A DNA stretch of 58,093 bases from an uncultured Campylobacter sp. (GTDB lineage Bacteria; Campylobacterota; Campylobacteria; Campylobacterales; Campylobacteraceae): contig NZ_CALIMS010000013.1 of assembly GCF_938045345.1 (NCBI RefSeq), positions 1 through 58,093 of the forward strand. The letters run 5' to 3'. Numbering within the stretch: the stretch's first letter is position 1; the number at the start of each line of letters is the position of its first letter. A program made the position numbers and the translations under genes. The notes below the pieces were generated by a model. It worked only from the letters and a program-made list of their open reading frames with translations, was not told where the DNA came from and did not search any database. Shown here piece by piece: positions 26,348-34,661 of the stretch.

Positions 26348-26716
26348 TTAAACCTCTCTGAATTTAAGCGTCAGATAAAAGAGCGGCTCTGCGCTTTTAA
26401 AAAGCGGTTCCGCGCTTACTGCAGCGTCCGTATAATCAAATCTTGCTCTGATTTGCCCTGTATCAGTTAGCAATACAAGCTCGCTATCAGCAGAGCTTTC
26501 GGCTAGAGCGATTAGGGCGTCTATGCAGCTTTTGCTTTGCCATGCGATCTCGTCGCTGGAAAACACGAGAGCTCTATTTTTACGCTCCCTCAAAAATACG
26601 ATCTCCGCTCCGCTTATAGCGGTCTCGCTTGCCGCTGTTAGCGAGTAATTTCTAAACTCGTCTTGTAAAAACAAAGGCTCGTCGAGCTTTACGTTTTCTA
26701 CGGCTTTTAATTTCAT
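26348..26716 (-). CDS. hypothetical tail protein following the tape measure
   Basis: A 122-residue protein of unknown family that begins inside the last codons of the tape-measure gene (ATGA-type overlap). In siphovirus tail operons this place is usually taken by a distal-tail-type protein. It has no membrane segment or signal peptide. Confidence 0.7.
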   Translation of the reverse strand: MKLKAVENVKLDEPLFLQDEFRNYSLTAASETAISGAEIVFLRERKNRALVFSSDEIAWQSKSCIDALIALAESSADSELVLLTDTGQIRARFDYTDAAVSAEPLFKSAEPLFYLTLKFREV

Positions 26717-29700
26717 ACTCCGACCCCTTTTAAATATCTTTGAAGCGCCGCCGCGGTGTCCTCGTCGGTTTGAGCTTTGTAGCTAGCCCCGCCTAGATTG
26801 AAGTTTAAATTTACGTTTTTAGCAGCAGCGGCATTCGGTTTTAAAAACTCGGCGGCATAACCCTCTATATTCAGACCCTGCTTCGCTCTAGATAACAGAT
26901 CCTCGGCAAGAGCGCGGAAATTCGTAAAATAATCGTTCCCTTTGATTTTAAAAAATCCCGGGTATTGCTTATTCCATGACCTAACTGCGTCGAGCCCGTT
27001 TCTAAAAAGCTTTTTATCGATCATCGCATAGAATTTATCGGAGAGCCTATTGGCTAGTCTCCTAACGTCTGCGGAGCTTATGCTCATATCTATTCTTTGC
27101 ATAAACTCACTATTTTGGCGAGCTAATACAAGTCCGCCGCCAGCGAAGCGAGCTAGCTTCTCTTTTGGGATCGCTCTAGCGTTTAGCCGTGCAAAAAATT
27201 TAGCGCCGTAGTAGTCCACAGCTTTGACGTTTTGGATAAACTCACCTCTGCTTAGTAGCGCAGGCACATCATCCCTGCCTACGGTATCATGTCCGGCAAT
27301 CTTGCCGCTATACCTTTTAAAAAGCCCTACAGCTCCACCGGTAGCGAAAGCTGCGGCATTTGTGCCTTTAATTTTACCTCCGCCTATGGTTTTGACATGG
27401 ATCGTATGGACCGATGATGTGGGCCTTTTAAGCGCCTCGATCGTCTTTTGCGCCGCCTTGGCGTCCGGATCGATCGTATGGATGCTTGAGCTTGGAGATT
27501 GCAGGCTTTTTTTCGCCTCCTGCGCCGCCGCGTCGTCTGCGGTTATTTTGATGCTAGCCCCTCCGTTCATTGCGTCTTTAAGCTCGGCGATTTTGGTTTT
27601 TACATCCTCGAAACCCTCGGCGCTAAAATCTATCTTGCCCTCTGCAGCCCTCTGTTTTAGTGCAATCAGCTCGTTGTAGAGTGCCTTTTCACTCTGCAAG
27701 CTAGCCTCTACCGCCGCCTTTTCAGCAGCAATATTTGCCATCTTGGCATCATGGGCGGCAAGATCGGCATTTTTTTGCATCTCATTGGCGCTTAAATTTA
27801 GCGCCAAAATTTCATTTACTGTATTTTTATAATCCGCGGCTCTATTGATAGTTTGCGCGTTTTTGCCACTTCCTAGGCTCTTTTGTGCGCCCAAGCTATC
27901 GTTGATTTTCGCGGCTTGATCGGCATAGCGCTTGAAGCTTTCCAGATCTTTATTATTGAGCGCCTCTTTTGCTGCGCTAAGCGAGCGGGATAGAGCTAGG
28001 CGATCGTCGTTGAATTTTGCTTCCTCGCTCATTCCTGCTTGATTTGCCAGGCGGATCTTTTCTGCTGCGCTAAATTCCAAGTTCTCGCGGTTGCGTGCGT
28101 ATTTTTCCTCTATACCCACTCGCTGCTGCGCCATCTTTTCTAGCTGCGAGTTGTAGCTTTGCTCCTTTGCAAGCAGTGAGGCAATCGTGCGGTCATGGCT
28201 TTTTATACGCGCATCTGCATCTTTTAAAAACTCGTTTAAAAGCCTTTTATTGTCATTTATAATCGCGTTATTTGCAGCCTCGCGCGCATCCACCATAGAG
28301 GTAAGACCCTGCTTAAGTCTCTCTATTTGATTAATCTGCAGTTCAATCTGATTTTTTGCGTCCGCTTCTACAACCTTATCAAGCCTTACCTCTTTTAGCC
28401 CCTCAAGGCTTGCTCTAAGCCCTCTAAGCGCTTCATCTGCGGCGGCTATCCCTTTTGCGGCAGCTTCCGTGCTTAAATTTTCATTTTTGCCTAGGTTCCA
28501 TACATTGCCCGTCTTTTCTAATTCTACGCCTAAATTTGCTAAGCTGTTGCGAAAATCATTGGTATTTTGCGTCGCTTTAAGCATATATGAAGGCAGGTCA
28601 AATTTAAGATTTGCGGGGATATAAAATATGTTATTGAAAGCCTCGGCGAGTTCTCCGAGCCCCTTTGCCGCGGTAGAGAAAACTCCCGCGTCCTTTTCTC
28701 CGGCGAGCCAGTCGGGCATAGCTATATCGCCTAAAGCGGAGGCTGCTTTTATAAGCGAGCCTATAGAGTTTGCAAGCAGCGCCGCAGCATTAGCGGCAGC
28801 CTCGAAGGTGTCTTTGTTGAAAATACCGCTTGCGATCTCATTTATGCCCTCGCCGAAGTTCGCTAAAGCCTGCCTAAGCGTCGTATCGTTTGAGAGATAC
28901 TCGTTTATTTCGGCAAAGGAATTTTTAAGTCCCTCAAACAAAGGCTTCGTAGCCTCTCCTTGCAGCTCCGCCATAGCCGCTTTATAAGAGCTTACCAGGG
29001 CTTCAAATTTCGGAGCGCTAAAGGAGGCTTGCTCGCCGAAAATTTTAAGCTTTTCGTTCATCACGTCGAAAAACGAGCCGTTTTCTATCGCGCTTTTTAG
29101 GCTTTCGGTTTGAAGCCCCAAGGACTTCAAAAATCGCCCGAAGTCGGTATTTGTTTGGATAATGCCTGCGCCCACGCTATCTAGCGTCGCTTTTAGGGAG
29201 TTTACATCAGCCCCTGAGCTTTGAGCCGCGTATGAGATATTGCGAAACAGCGCGAGAGCCTTTTCTAGGCTCATATTTGAGCTAGCGGTAGAATAAAAGC
29301 TCGTAAACATCGCGGCTAGATCGCTGGAGCTGAAATCTAGCTCGCTATCGAGCTTTTTAAGCTCCTCAAGAGCCGCGCTCGCCTTTTGTCCGCTAAGCTT
29401 CCATTTCTCGAAAGGATCGAGCTTGCCGCTTTTTTCCGCGACATTTATCAAGCTTCTTAGCCGAGCATTTAAATTCTCTATAGTGGTGTTGTTTTCTAGC
29501 CCGGCGGCGATAAACTCCCTAACACCCTGAGTAGCGCTAGATATAACCGAGCTGAGCCCTCGCAGCGAGATTGTCAAATTCGCGAACGCATCGGATTTGA
29601 TCCCATCTAGCGCGCTTTTGAGTATACCCGTGCTTTTGCTCGCCTTTTGTGCAGCAGCCTCTACGTCCGATAGCCCTTTTTTGACCTTTTCGGCACCGCT

Positions 29701-29742
29701 GGCGTCTGCTTCGACACCTATTTTTATCTTCAAATCAGCCAT
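26713..29742 (-). CDS. phage tail tape measure protein
   Basis: A 1009-residue protein, by far the longest of the phage. Long Ala/Lys/Glu-rich helices (about residues 430-720) are flanked by hydrophobic stretches. The C-terminal third has the typical tape-measure end: ATGGAVGLFKRYSGKIAGHD, GRDDVPALLSRGEFIQNVKA and a Gly-rich FAGGGLV. It sets tail length and enters the cell with the DNA. It follows the frameshift-type chaperone gene, the canonical order, though a plus-strand gene at 29,791 is wedged between them. Confidence 0.92.
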   Translation of the reverse strand: MADLKIKIGVEADASGAEKVKKGLSDVEAAAQKASKSTGILKSALDGIKSDAFANLTISLRGLSSVISSATQGVREFIAAGLENNTTIENLNARLRSLINVAEKSGKLDPFEKWKLSGQKASAALEELKKLDSELDFSSSDLAAMFTSFYSTASSNMSLEKALALFRNISYAAQSSGADVNSLKATLDSVGAGIIQTNTDFGRFLKSLGLQTESLKSAIENGSFFDVMNEKLKIFGEQASFSAPKFEALVSSYKAAMAELQGEATKPLFEGLKNSFAEINEYLSNDTTLRQALANFGEGINEIASGIFNKDTFEAAANAAALLANSIGSLIKAASALGDIAMPDWLAGEKDAGVFSTAAKGLGELAEAFNNIFYIPANLKFDLPSYMLKATQNTNDFRNSLANLGVELEKTGNVWNLGKNENLSTEAAAKGIAAADEALRGLRASLEGLKEVRLDKVVEADAKNQIELQINQIERLKQGLTSMVDAREAANNAIINDNKRLLNEFLKDADARIKSHDRTIASLLAKEQSYNSQLEKMAQQRVGIEEKYARNRENLEFSAAEKIRLANQAGMSEEAKFNDDRLALSRSLSAAKEALNNKDLESFKRYADQAAKINDSLGAQKSLGSGKNAQTINRAADYKNTVNEILALNLSANEMQKNADLAAHDAKMANIAAEKAAVEASLQSEKALYNELIALKQRAAEGKIDFSAEGFEDVKTKIAELKDAMNGGASIKITADDAAAQEAKKSLQSPSSSIHTIDPDAKAAQKTIEALKRPTSSVHTIHVKTIGGGKIKGTNAAAFATGGAVGLFKRYSGKIAGHDTVGRDDVPALLSRGEFIQNVKAVDYYGAKFFARLNARAIPKEKLARFAGGGLVLARQNSEFMQRIDMSISSADVRRLANRLSDKFYAMIDKKLFRNGLDAVRSWNKQYPGFFKIKGNDYFTNFRALAEDLLSRAKQGLNIEGYAAEFLKPNAAAAKNVNLNFNLGGASYKAQTDEDTAAALQRYLKGVGV

Positions 29743-29763
29743 GCGCTTTGCCTTAAATTTTGA

Positions 29764-29769
29764 TATAAT
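29764..29769 (+). promoter_or_regulatory. -10 element of the inserted plus-strand gene
   Basis: A perfect TATAAT, preceded by T-rich sequence as is usual for Campylobacter sigma-70 promoters, 21 bases before the ATG at 29,791. It would drive the only gene in the tail module that runs against the operon. Confidence 0.55.
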
Positions 29770-29790
29770 ATGCTTTCAGGAGACGAGCAA

Positions 29791-30084
29791 ATGGATCTAT
29801 TCGGTTTTACAGATAAAAACGGCGAAGGCTTGTTTGGTTTTTTAATGTGCCTTGCGATAGCGACGCAGTTAAAAGAGTATTTTGCGCGCAAAAAGGCGCA
29901 AAGGATTGCCGCAAAAATCGAAGCACAAAAGCGCCTAAGCCGCTCGGAGATAGATTTTATATTTAAAAATATAGATAAATTTAGCCGCGAGCAGCGAGCC
30001 GAAGTTAGGATTTCGCCTAAAGACGAGCCTTTTGTGCGTGAGCTTGCTCGAAAAAGCGGAATAAGCTTTACCCGCGCCTCATAA
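29791..30084 (+). CDS. inserted plus-strand gene in the tail operon (putative moron)
   Basis: A 97-residue protein starting at the ATG at 29,791, which has an AGGAGA site 7 bases upstream; an ATG at 29,770 would add seven residues but lacks a site. It has one weak hydrophobic helix (residues 9-22) and a charged helical remainder (KKAQRIAAKIEAQKRLSRSE). It runs opposite to the surrounding tail genes and has its own -10, so it could be expressed in the lysogen. The function is unknown. Confidence 0.7.
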   Translation: MDLFGFTDKNGEGLFGFLMCLAIATQLKEYFARKKAQRIAAKIEAQKRLSRSEIDFIFKNIDKFSREQRAEVRISPKDEPFVRELARKSGISFTRAS

Positions 30085-30087
30085 AAA

Positions 30088-30581
30088 TCAAGCTTTAGCA
30101 AATTCCTTAAGCCTTTCGATACCGCTTCTTTCATCCCTTCCCTCGCTCATAAATTTTTTAAACGCCCGGTCGTCCGCGAAGCGCGCAATTCTAACCGCCG
30201 CAGAAATTTCTTTTAGTTTCTGGCTCTCTATCTGCGAAAAGCCCTCTATTGCTTCTTTTGCGAAGCTAAAAGGAAACTCCCACGCCCTAGCCAAGCCGTG
30301 CTTTAGCAGGTAGCAGATCCAATAGGCTATTTTTTTTTACCGCCCTCGCCGCTTGCGGTAAGATCGCCGTAGGTTAGGCGCAAAATCTCCTCGTAAAGCT
30401 CATTTGCGGCGCTATAGCCTAGGTTTTCAATCTTATCTGCGCTAAGATCGCAGCACTGCTTTAAAATTTCGGCTATATCGTCGTTTTTGATGATGCCCGA
30501 TTGAATTTTATAAATTAATCCGATGGATAATTCTCTAATCGTAATGCCGTTTTTCAACGTCTTTTTTTTAAACAGATCCAT
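30088..30581 (-). CDS. tail assembly chaperone, -1 frameshift fusion product
   Basis: Translation starts at ATG 30,581 (AGGAG 5 bases upstream) and the zero-frame product ends at TAG 30,327 after 84 residues. Just before the stop is GGT followed by nine A. A -1 slip there joins the frame that runs to 30,088, giving a 164-residue fusion with no stop in between (IAYWICYLLKHG then LARAWEFPF). A gene of this size and signal directly before the tape measure is the hallmark of the lambda gpG/gpGT chaperones. The downstream part has no good start of its own. Confidence 0.75.
30327..30581 (-). CDS. tail assembly chaperone, short form
   Basis: The 84-residue zero-frame product of the chaperone gene, ending in Gly-Gly-Lys-Lys-Lys. 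In lambda-type phages the short form is the major product and the frameshifted form the minor one, and their ratio matters for tail assembly. The ribosome site and an in-frame GTG six bases upstream are visible; I prefer the ATG because its spacing is right. Confidence 0.8.
   Translation of the reverse strand: MDLFKKKTLKNGITIRELSIGLIYKIQSGIIKNDDIAEILKQCCDLSADKIENLGYSAANELYEEILRLTYGDLTASGEGGKKK
30330..30338 (-). promoter_or_regulatory. A9 slippery run for -1 frameshifting
   Basis: Nine consecutive A (on the minus strand) directly before the TAG stop at 30,329-30,327, read as AAA AAA AAA TAG. A -1 slip reads ATA GCC TAT and continues for 80 codons. Confidence 0.7.
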
Positions 30582-30589
30582 TCTCACTC

Positions 30590-30931
30590 CTATTTAACTC
30601 GTTTTATAGGGAAATTTAGATCAAAAATGTAGGCGTATAGGCTTTCGCTTATAAAACGCGTCTCGGCACTTTTTAAGATGATGACACGCCTTTCTGCCTC
30701 ATCTTTTAAAAGCTTGTTGCTAAGCGCCATGATCTCATCTAAAATTCCGTAAATTTCGCAATCTAAAGTATTGCGCGCTAAAACGATTTGAAATTTTAGG
30801 CTAGTTTCGTTCGCGCTAATTCTCTCAAAGCCGCTAAAAATCAGATAATCGCCGTTTTGATCTATAAGCGCCGTATTCGCTACCGCCGTAAGATTTAGCT
30901 TAGCTGTTAGATACTCCAGCGTCTCTTTCAT
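30590..30931 (-). CDS. hypothetical phage protein before the tail chaperone
   Basis: A 113-residue soluble protein, unknown family; a tail terminator or tail-completion role would fit the position between lysis genes and chaperone. It overlaps the holin-like gene by 4 bases (ATGA). Confidence 0.65.
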   Translation of the reverse strand: MKETLEYLTAKLNLTAVANTALIDQNGDYLIFSGFERISANETSLKFQIVLARNTLDCEIYGILDEIMALSNKLLKDEAERRVIILKSAETRFISESLYAYIFDLNFPIKRVK

Positions 30932-31230
30932 TTTGGCTCCTCATCGTCTCTAAGCGTAAATTTTTCTTTAAAGAAGTTTATTGCTATATCCAAAACCCCG
31001 CTTCCTTTAAACGCCCCTATGCCGCAAATCGCAAGGCTAAGGCGCATATCCTTGGCATAAAAAAACGCGATCTCATAAATGATATAGGCGCTAAAACAGC
31101 CGTCGCAAAGCCTTGTAAAAAACGAGCGCAGCGCTATCGCCGGCGATTTTTCGGTTGCGGAAGGCTGTCTAAACCATGCTACTATGCTGCCTGCGACGCC
31201 GACGGCACAGACATAAGCTAGATACTCCAT
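30928..31230 (-). CDS. putative holin
   Basis: A 100-residue membrane protein with hydrophobic segments at about residues 3-19, 43-57 and 63-82 and a charged C-terminus (KEKFTLRDDEEPK). Size, layout and the neighbouring spanin-like genes fit a class I (LydA/HP1-like) holin that would permeabilise the inner membrane at lysis. I cannot assign a specific family with certainty. Confidence 0.65.
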   Translation of the reverse strand: MEYLAYVCAVGVAGSIVAWFRQPSATEKSPAIALRSFFTRLCDGCFSAYIIYEIAFFYAKDMRLSLAICGIGAFKGSGVLDIAINFFKEKFTLRDDEEPK

Positions 31231-31233
31231 TTC

Positions 31234-31422
31234 TCATGCTTTGCCGTGTGGGCTCAAGCGCCCAGGAGACGCCGTAAGTGCTCCGCTAATGCCTATGCAG
31301 CACGACCACGCCAAAAATAGCGCATTCGTATTGCGGATAAAAAGCTCAAGTAGCGCAAAAAGCTCTAAATTGAAAATCACCAAAAGCACCGCGCGCAGTA
31401 GATAGAGCAAAAAAGGCTTCAT
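31234..31422 (-). CDS. small membrane protein of the lysis cassette
   Basis: A 62-residue protein starting at ATG 31,422, which overlaps the stop of the lipoprotein gene (ATGA); the frame extends upstream without a better start. It has two hydrophobic helices (about 3-26 and 32-48). It may be a second holin or an antiholin paired with the 100-residue protein just downstream. Confidence 0.65.
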   Translation of the reverse strand: MKPFLLYLLRAVLLVIFNLELFALLELFIRNTNALFLAWSCCIGISGALTASPGRLSPHGKA

Positions 31423-31658
31423 TCGTTCGCCCCTTGCGTGCAATCTTTTGCGATCTGCTCGCACTTTAGAAAATATGCCATTAGCGCCTTGTGCGCTTCA
31501 AAGTCCGAACTCTCAGCAGGGCGCAGAGGCATTTTTAGGTTGCATTTTACAGGGATGAATACCTGTTTTATCTGCGGCTCTTTAGCGCAGCCTGCAAGCA
31601 TAAAGACGCTAAAAAGCGCTATTAAAAAGCATTTTATACGCTCTAAGCTCACTCTCAC
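31419..31658 (-). CDS. putative outer-membrane spanin (Rz1-like lipoprotein)
   Basis: A 79-residue lipoprotein: an N-terminal hydrophobic stretch ends in the lipobox LAGC (Cys at residue 24), leaving a 56-residue mature part. Its start lies inside the 3' end of the gene upstream (50-base overlap in another frame), the arrangement known for Rz/Rz1 pairs. The start is GTG with AAAGG upstream. It would join with the inner-membrane spanin to fuse the membranes at lysis. Confidence 0.75.
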   Translation of the reverse strand: MRVSLERIKCFLIALFSVFMLAGCAKEPQIKQVFIPVKCNLKMPLRPAESSDFEAHKALMAYFLKCEQIAKDCTQGANE

Positions 31659-31917
31659 AGCCTTTGTCCTTTATATAAATTTTTGAAACGCTCTTAATCT
31701 TATCCTCATTCAGCCCGCTTGCTTTAATCTGCAGCGACTTTATCGCCGCGTTTTGTAAGCTTAGGCTTGCCGCGCAGCTTTGAGCTTCCGCCTGCTTTGA
31801 AGCGTAGGCATTATTAAGAGACGAAATTTCAAATTTCAGCTTCGTAATCCATGCTGTGCTTAGCACGCAGACCGCAATTAGAGCGTAACCCAAAGCCCGC
31901 ACGTTCAAAAAAGGCAT
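31609..31917 (-). CDS. putative inner-membrane spanin (Rz-like)
   Basis: A 102-residue protein from ATG 31,917, chosen because AAGGAT lies 7 bases upstream and because it begins just after the stop of the tail-tube gene; the open frame reaches 32,034. One N-terminal membrane helix (LGYALIAVCVLSTAWI, residues 8-23) is followed by a periplasmic coiled coil with several Cys. Its end overlaps the lipoprotein gene, as in lambda Rz/Rz1. Confidence 0.75.
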   Translation of the reverse strand: MPFLNVRALGYALIAVCVLSTAWITKLKFEISSLNNAYASKQAEAQSCAASLSLQNAAIKSLQIKASGLNEDKIKSVSKIYIKDKGCESELRAYKMLFNSAF

Positions 31918-31927
31918 AACCCTATCC

Positions 31928-32656
31928 TTAAAGAGCGCAAATTTCAAAGAATTGATTCCCTGCCGCACGGGTTTCATCTTTGAGAATATCGACGCTAAAG
32001 CTGATAGAGAGCCAATCATCGCCTTTAAGTGCAAAATCTCCGTCCGCTCTTAAGGAGCATTTATAAAAAGTCGCCTTCATCGCGCTTCCCGTCGCCGCCT
32101 CGCCGATAAACATAAGCGCGCACTCCAGTTTGCTGTTTTTAAAGGCGCTCATCTTCTCCTTTTGGATACCGGCGCTCAGCGCCAAAGTAACCTCTCCGGA
32201 AATATCTTTTAGAAATTCGACTATACCGCTATTTGCGTGATACTTATAGTCCTCATCCTTTTTTGGAGCGGTGCCGCCTCCGCCTACGGTGGCACTAAGA
32301 TTGCCGCCTACGGCTCCTAGATCGACGATTTCGCCCGCTTTGGCGTCGGTAATTTTAACGTTAGCCGTTTTTTCGCTTTGCGACGTTTCGCCAAAATAGG
32401 CTCTGGCTAAATTCTTTATCGAAATTTCATCACTTTTAAAGCTCATACTCGCACTTTGGCTTTTTACGATAGTCTTATCTATCGCCTGCGTTGCCCCCTC
32501 AGTGTTGGTATGCTCTAGCTTCTCAAGCTCGGTCTTTATGCTTACCTCCGAGCTGAGCCCGAAGTATTCAAATCTGCCCGTAGGTTTGCCCTCTTTATAG
32601 ACGTCAATATAGAGTTTACCGCCGCCGAGGGTTACGTAATCGCTACTGCTAGCCAT
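31928..32656 (-). CDS. major tail tube protein
   Basis: A 242-residue soluble protein with the look of a siphovirus tail tube: N-terminal TLGGGKLYIDVYKEG, alternating beta strands and a C-terminal WLSISFSVDILKDE. It would polymerise around the tape measure. It follows the head genes and precedes the lysis cassette. There is no sheath gene beside it, which supports a non-contractile tail. Confidence 0.75.
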   Translation of the reverse strand: MASSSDYVTLGGGKLYIDVYKEGKPTGRFEYFGLSSEVSIKTELEKLEHTNTEGATQAIDKTIVKSQSASMSFKSDEISIKNLARAYFGETSQSEKTANVKITDAKAGEIVDLGAVGGNLSATVGGGGTAPKKDEDYKYHANSGIVEFLKDISGEVTLALSAGIQKEKMSAFKNSKLECALMFIGEAATGSAMKATFYKCSLRADGDFALKGDDWLSISFSVDILKDETRAAGNQFFEICAL

Positions 32657-32672
32657 ATTTTTCTCCTTTGTT

Positions 32673-32978
32673 TTAAATTTGATTTAGCTCGCTCTTGCGT
32701 TGCCCGCTCTTGATTATCCCGCCGCTGCCGTCGTCATTTTTTATCGCTGCCGCTTCTCTTAGAGCTTCGTTTGCCAGTATCTGATCCAGCTGCGTCGGCT
32801 CTATTTTCAGTAGTAGCTTGAGTCGAAACATCGCCAGATCCATTAGCGAGGGTTTCGGAATCGCCTTTCCCTTGCTCAGCGCTCTGGCTTCCTCCATCGC
32901 CCGCTTCGCTAGAGCTTCGCTCACTTCCGCCTTGTTGAATAGACTCTGCCTCGCTCTGCTTAGAAATTCCTCGTCCAT
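32673..32978 (-). CDS. small head/connector-region protein, overlaps a second frame
   Basis: A 101-residue helical protein (FLSRARQSLFNKAEVSEALA, MFRLKLLLKIEPTQLDQ). A GGAGG site lies 11 bases before its ATG. A head-completion role fits the place between gpT and the tail tube, but I know no family. A second frame, 32,734-33,009, overlaps it almost entirely and has an even better site (AAGGAG, 6 bases before ATG); that frame encodes a Ser/Gly/Glu-rich low-complexity protein of 91 residues. One or both may be made. Confidence 0.6.
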   Translation of the reverse strand: MDEEFLSRARQSLFNKAEVSEALAKRAMEEARALSKGKAIPKPSLMDLAMFRLKLLLKIEPTQLDQILANEALREAAAIKNDDGSGGIIKSGQRKSELNQI

Positions 32979-33018
32979 CTTCTAAAAAATCCTCCGCACA
33001 ATAATGCATCTTATCTCC

Positions 33019-33882
33019 TTATTTTCCTGTAGACATATAGGCAAGCTGCCACAATGCGTATCCTGCGTTCATAAAGCTTTTGCAGCCAAATAGTGCAGCG
33101 TCTTTCATAAATTTATGGTCGTCGCTGCTCTCAAAGACGCCATCTTTCGCAACTTGAAGCACAAAAGGGCGCACCGGTTTGCCTAGATCCATCAAATACC
33201 ACTCAGTGCCCGCGATCTCCGGCAAAACGAGCAAACTATAACGCTTAAAAGTAGGGTTTGTTTCGCCTGCGGTTAAATGCTCCTTATTTACCGCAGTAAT
33301 CGCCGCGGCAAGGTTTTTAGGACCGCAGATTAGATGCGTCGGACTTACGCCCAGGGCTTGCCCGGTGTCGCCTTTGATGCTGATCATATAGGCTTCCGCA
33401 GCTAAAAGATGCGCCGTATCCAGCGCGCCGGTGCCGCTATTTGCATAGGTATCGCTGCCCACCGCATGATCGGCGGCAAAAAACGCCTTACCGTCGTAGC
33501 ATTTGCCCTTTGTGGAGTCGGCCGCATTGGCTAGAATTTTCGCCACTAGCGCGCCGCCAAATTTTTTCGCATTGAACGCCATCTGTTCGATCGCAGGTTT
33601 ATAGAGCCCGACTTTGTCATATTCAAGATGAGTATTTGGCACCGTAACGCTAGCTTCGAAAGGCTGATTTTCTAGCGCATAGCCATAATCCTTGAACTTT
33701 TTGATATCTCTATCGCCGACCCACTCTTTCATCATCGGAAAGTTACCCAGCCAAACATATTTCTCGCTTAGATCGTTGCTTTCTACGCGCATAGCAAGAA
33801 CATCCGCCTCGCTTTTGGTATCGTTGAAGGTCTTTTGAAAGACCGCCTTAAAGCCGATCGATGTCTCTTCAAAATTTGCCAT
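33019..33882 (-). CDS. Mu gpT-like major capsid protein
   Basis: A 287-residue protein matching the Mu major head subunit gpT: FNDTKSEADVLAMRVESND near the start, KYVWLGNFPMMKEWVGDRDI, the ENQPFEASVTVPNTHLEYD segment and the PTHLICGPKNLAAAITAVNK block. It forms the icosahedral shell. It directly follows the gpI-like gene (TAATG) as in Mu. Confidence 0.92.
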   Translation of the reverse strand: MANFEETSIGFKAVFQKTFNDTKSEADVLAMRVESNDLSEKYVWLGNFPMMKEWVGDRDIKKFKDYGYALENQPFEASVTVPNTHLEYDKVGLYKPAIEQMAFNAKKFGGALVAKILANAADSTKGKCYDGKAFFAADHAVGSDTYANSGTGALDTAHLLAAEAYMISIKGDTGQALGVSPTHLICGPKNLAAAITAVNKEHLTAGETNPTFKRYSLLVLPEIAGTEWYLMDLGKPVRPFVLQVAKDGVFESSDDHKFMKDAALFGCKSFMNAGYALWQLAYMSTGK

Positions 33883-34661
33883 TATTTAATCTCCTTTGCA
33901 TATTCCTCTTCGCTCAGCCCCAAAAGCGAGACTACCTTTTTCTGCTCGTCGCTCAAGGAGGACGCGCTATTTTTTTGAAGCTCCTTTTTGCTGAAAAATG
34001 CCCCCAAAAGCGAATTGAGTTTTTGTACTTGCCCGTCTAGCGCCGTGATCTTTTCTACTATCGCGTTGCTTTCTTTTGCATTCGCTTCGCTTTCTGCAGC
34101 AGTACTCTCTTTCGCGTTTGCTTCGCTTTTTTGAGCCGCCGTATCCTCCGCTTTGTCGCGAGCGGCATTTGTGCTAAGCTCCTCTATTTGCTTGCCCAGG
34201 GCGTCTATTTTCGCCGAAAGCTCCGAAATTTCTTTATCCATCTCTTCCTCTCCTTTTGAGTTGATTGCATTATTTAGCAAATTTGGGCGATTTACAAGCC
34301 CTACGCTATCAAGCCCGATCACCCGTCTATTCTCGCCCATATCGAAAACGGGGCTTAGGTATCGATATGCCCGCGAGCCTATAAGCTCCTCGCCCGTCTT
34401 ATTGAGGCTGAGGCTCGCGTAAACTCCGCCGTCTCTAAGCTCGAAACTATCCTTATCAAACCACCCTAAAGCCGCGCCAAAGCTGTGGTTTTCATCGAGG
34501 GCGATATCAAGGGCGTTTTTTTCTATGGAGGCTATCAGCGCGGCACCGTCGATCCGAAACGCTCGCCCGTCAAGACCTATCACTTCGCCGACCGGAGAAA
34601 CCTTTACCTTTTCGTCCTGCTTAAAATTTAGCTCTAAAACGCTATTTATACCTTGTCTCAT
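33882..34661 (-). CDS. Mu gpI-like protease/scaffold
   Basis: A 259-residue protein. The N-terminal domain (residues 1-130) resembles the Mu gpI prohead protease, including ALDENHSFGAALGWF with its His and the RYLSPVFDMGENRRVIGLDS stretch. The C-terminal half is a Glu/Ala/Lys coiled coil, the scaffold part. In Mu the same gene also gives a separate scaffold (Z) from an internal start; the ATG at residue 137 (MDKEISELSAKI) with a GGAG upstream could do that here. Confidence 0.88.
   Translation of the reverse strand: MRQGINSVLELNFKQDEKVKVSPVGEVIGLDGRAFRIDGAALIASIEKNALDIALDENHSFGAALGWFDKDSFELRDGGVYASLSLNKTGEELIGSRAYRYLSPVFDMGENRRVIGLDSVGLVNRPNLLNNAINSKGEEEMDKEISELSAKIDALGKQIEELSTNAARDKAEDTAAQKSEANAKESTAAESEANAKESNAIVEKITALDGQVQKLNSLLGAFFSKKELQKNSASSLSDEQKKVVSLLGLSEEEYAKEIK

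Noticed and set aside
29730..30134. 134-codon minus-strand frame over the inserted plus-strand gene
   Set aside because: Ser/Arg/Leu/Cys-rich and without a ribosome site, whereas the plus frame has a promoter, a ribosome site and ordinary composition.
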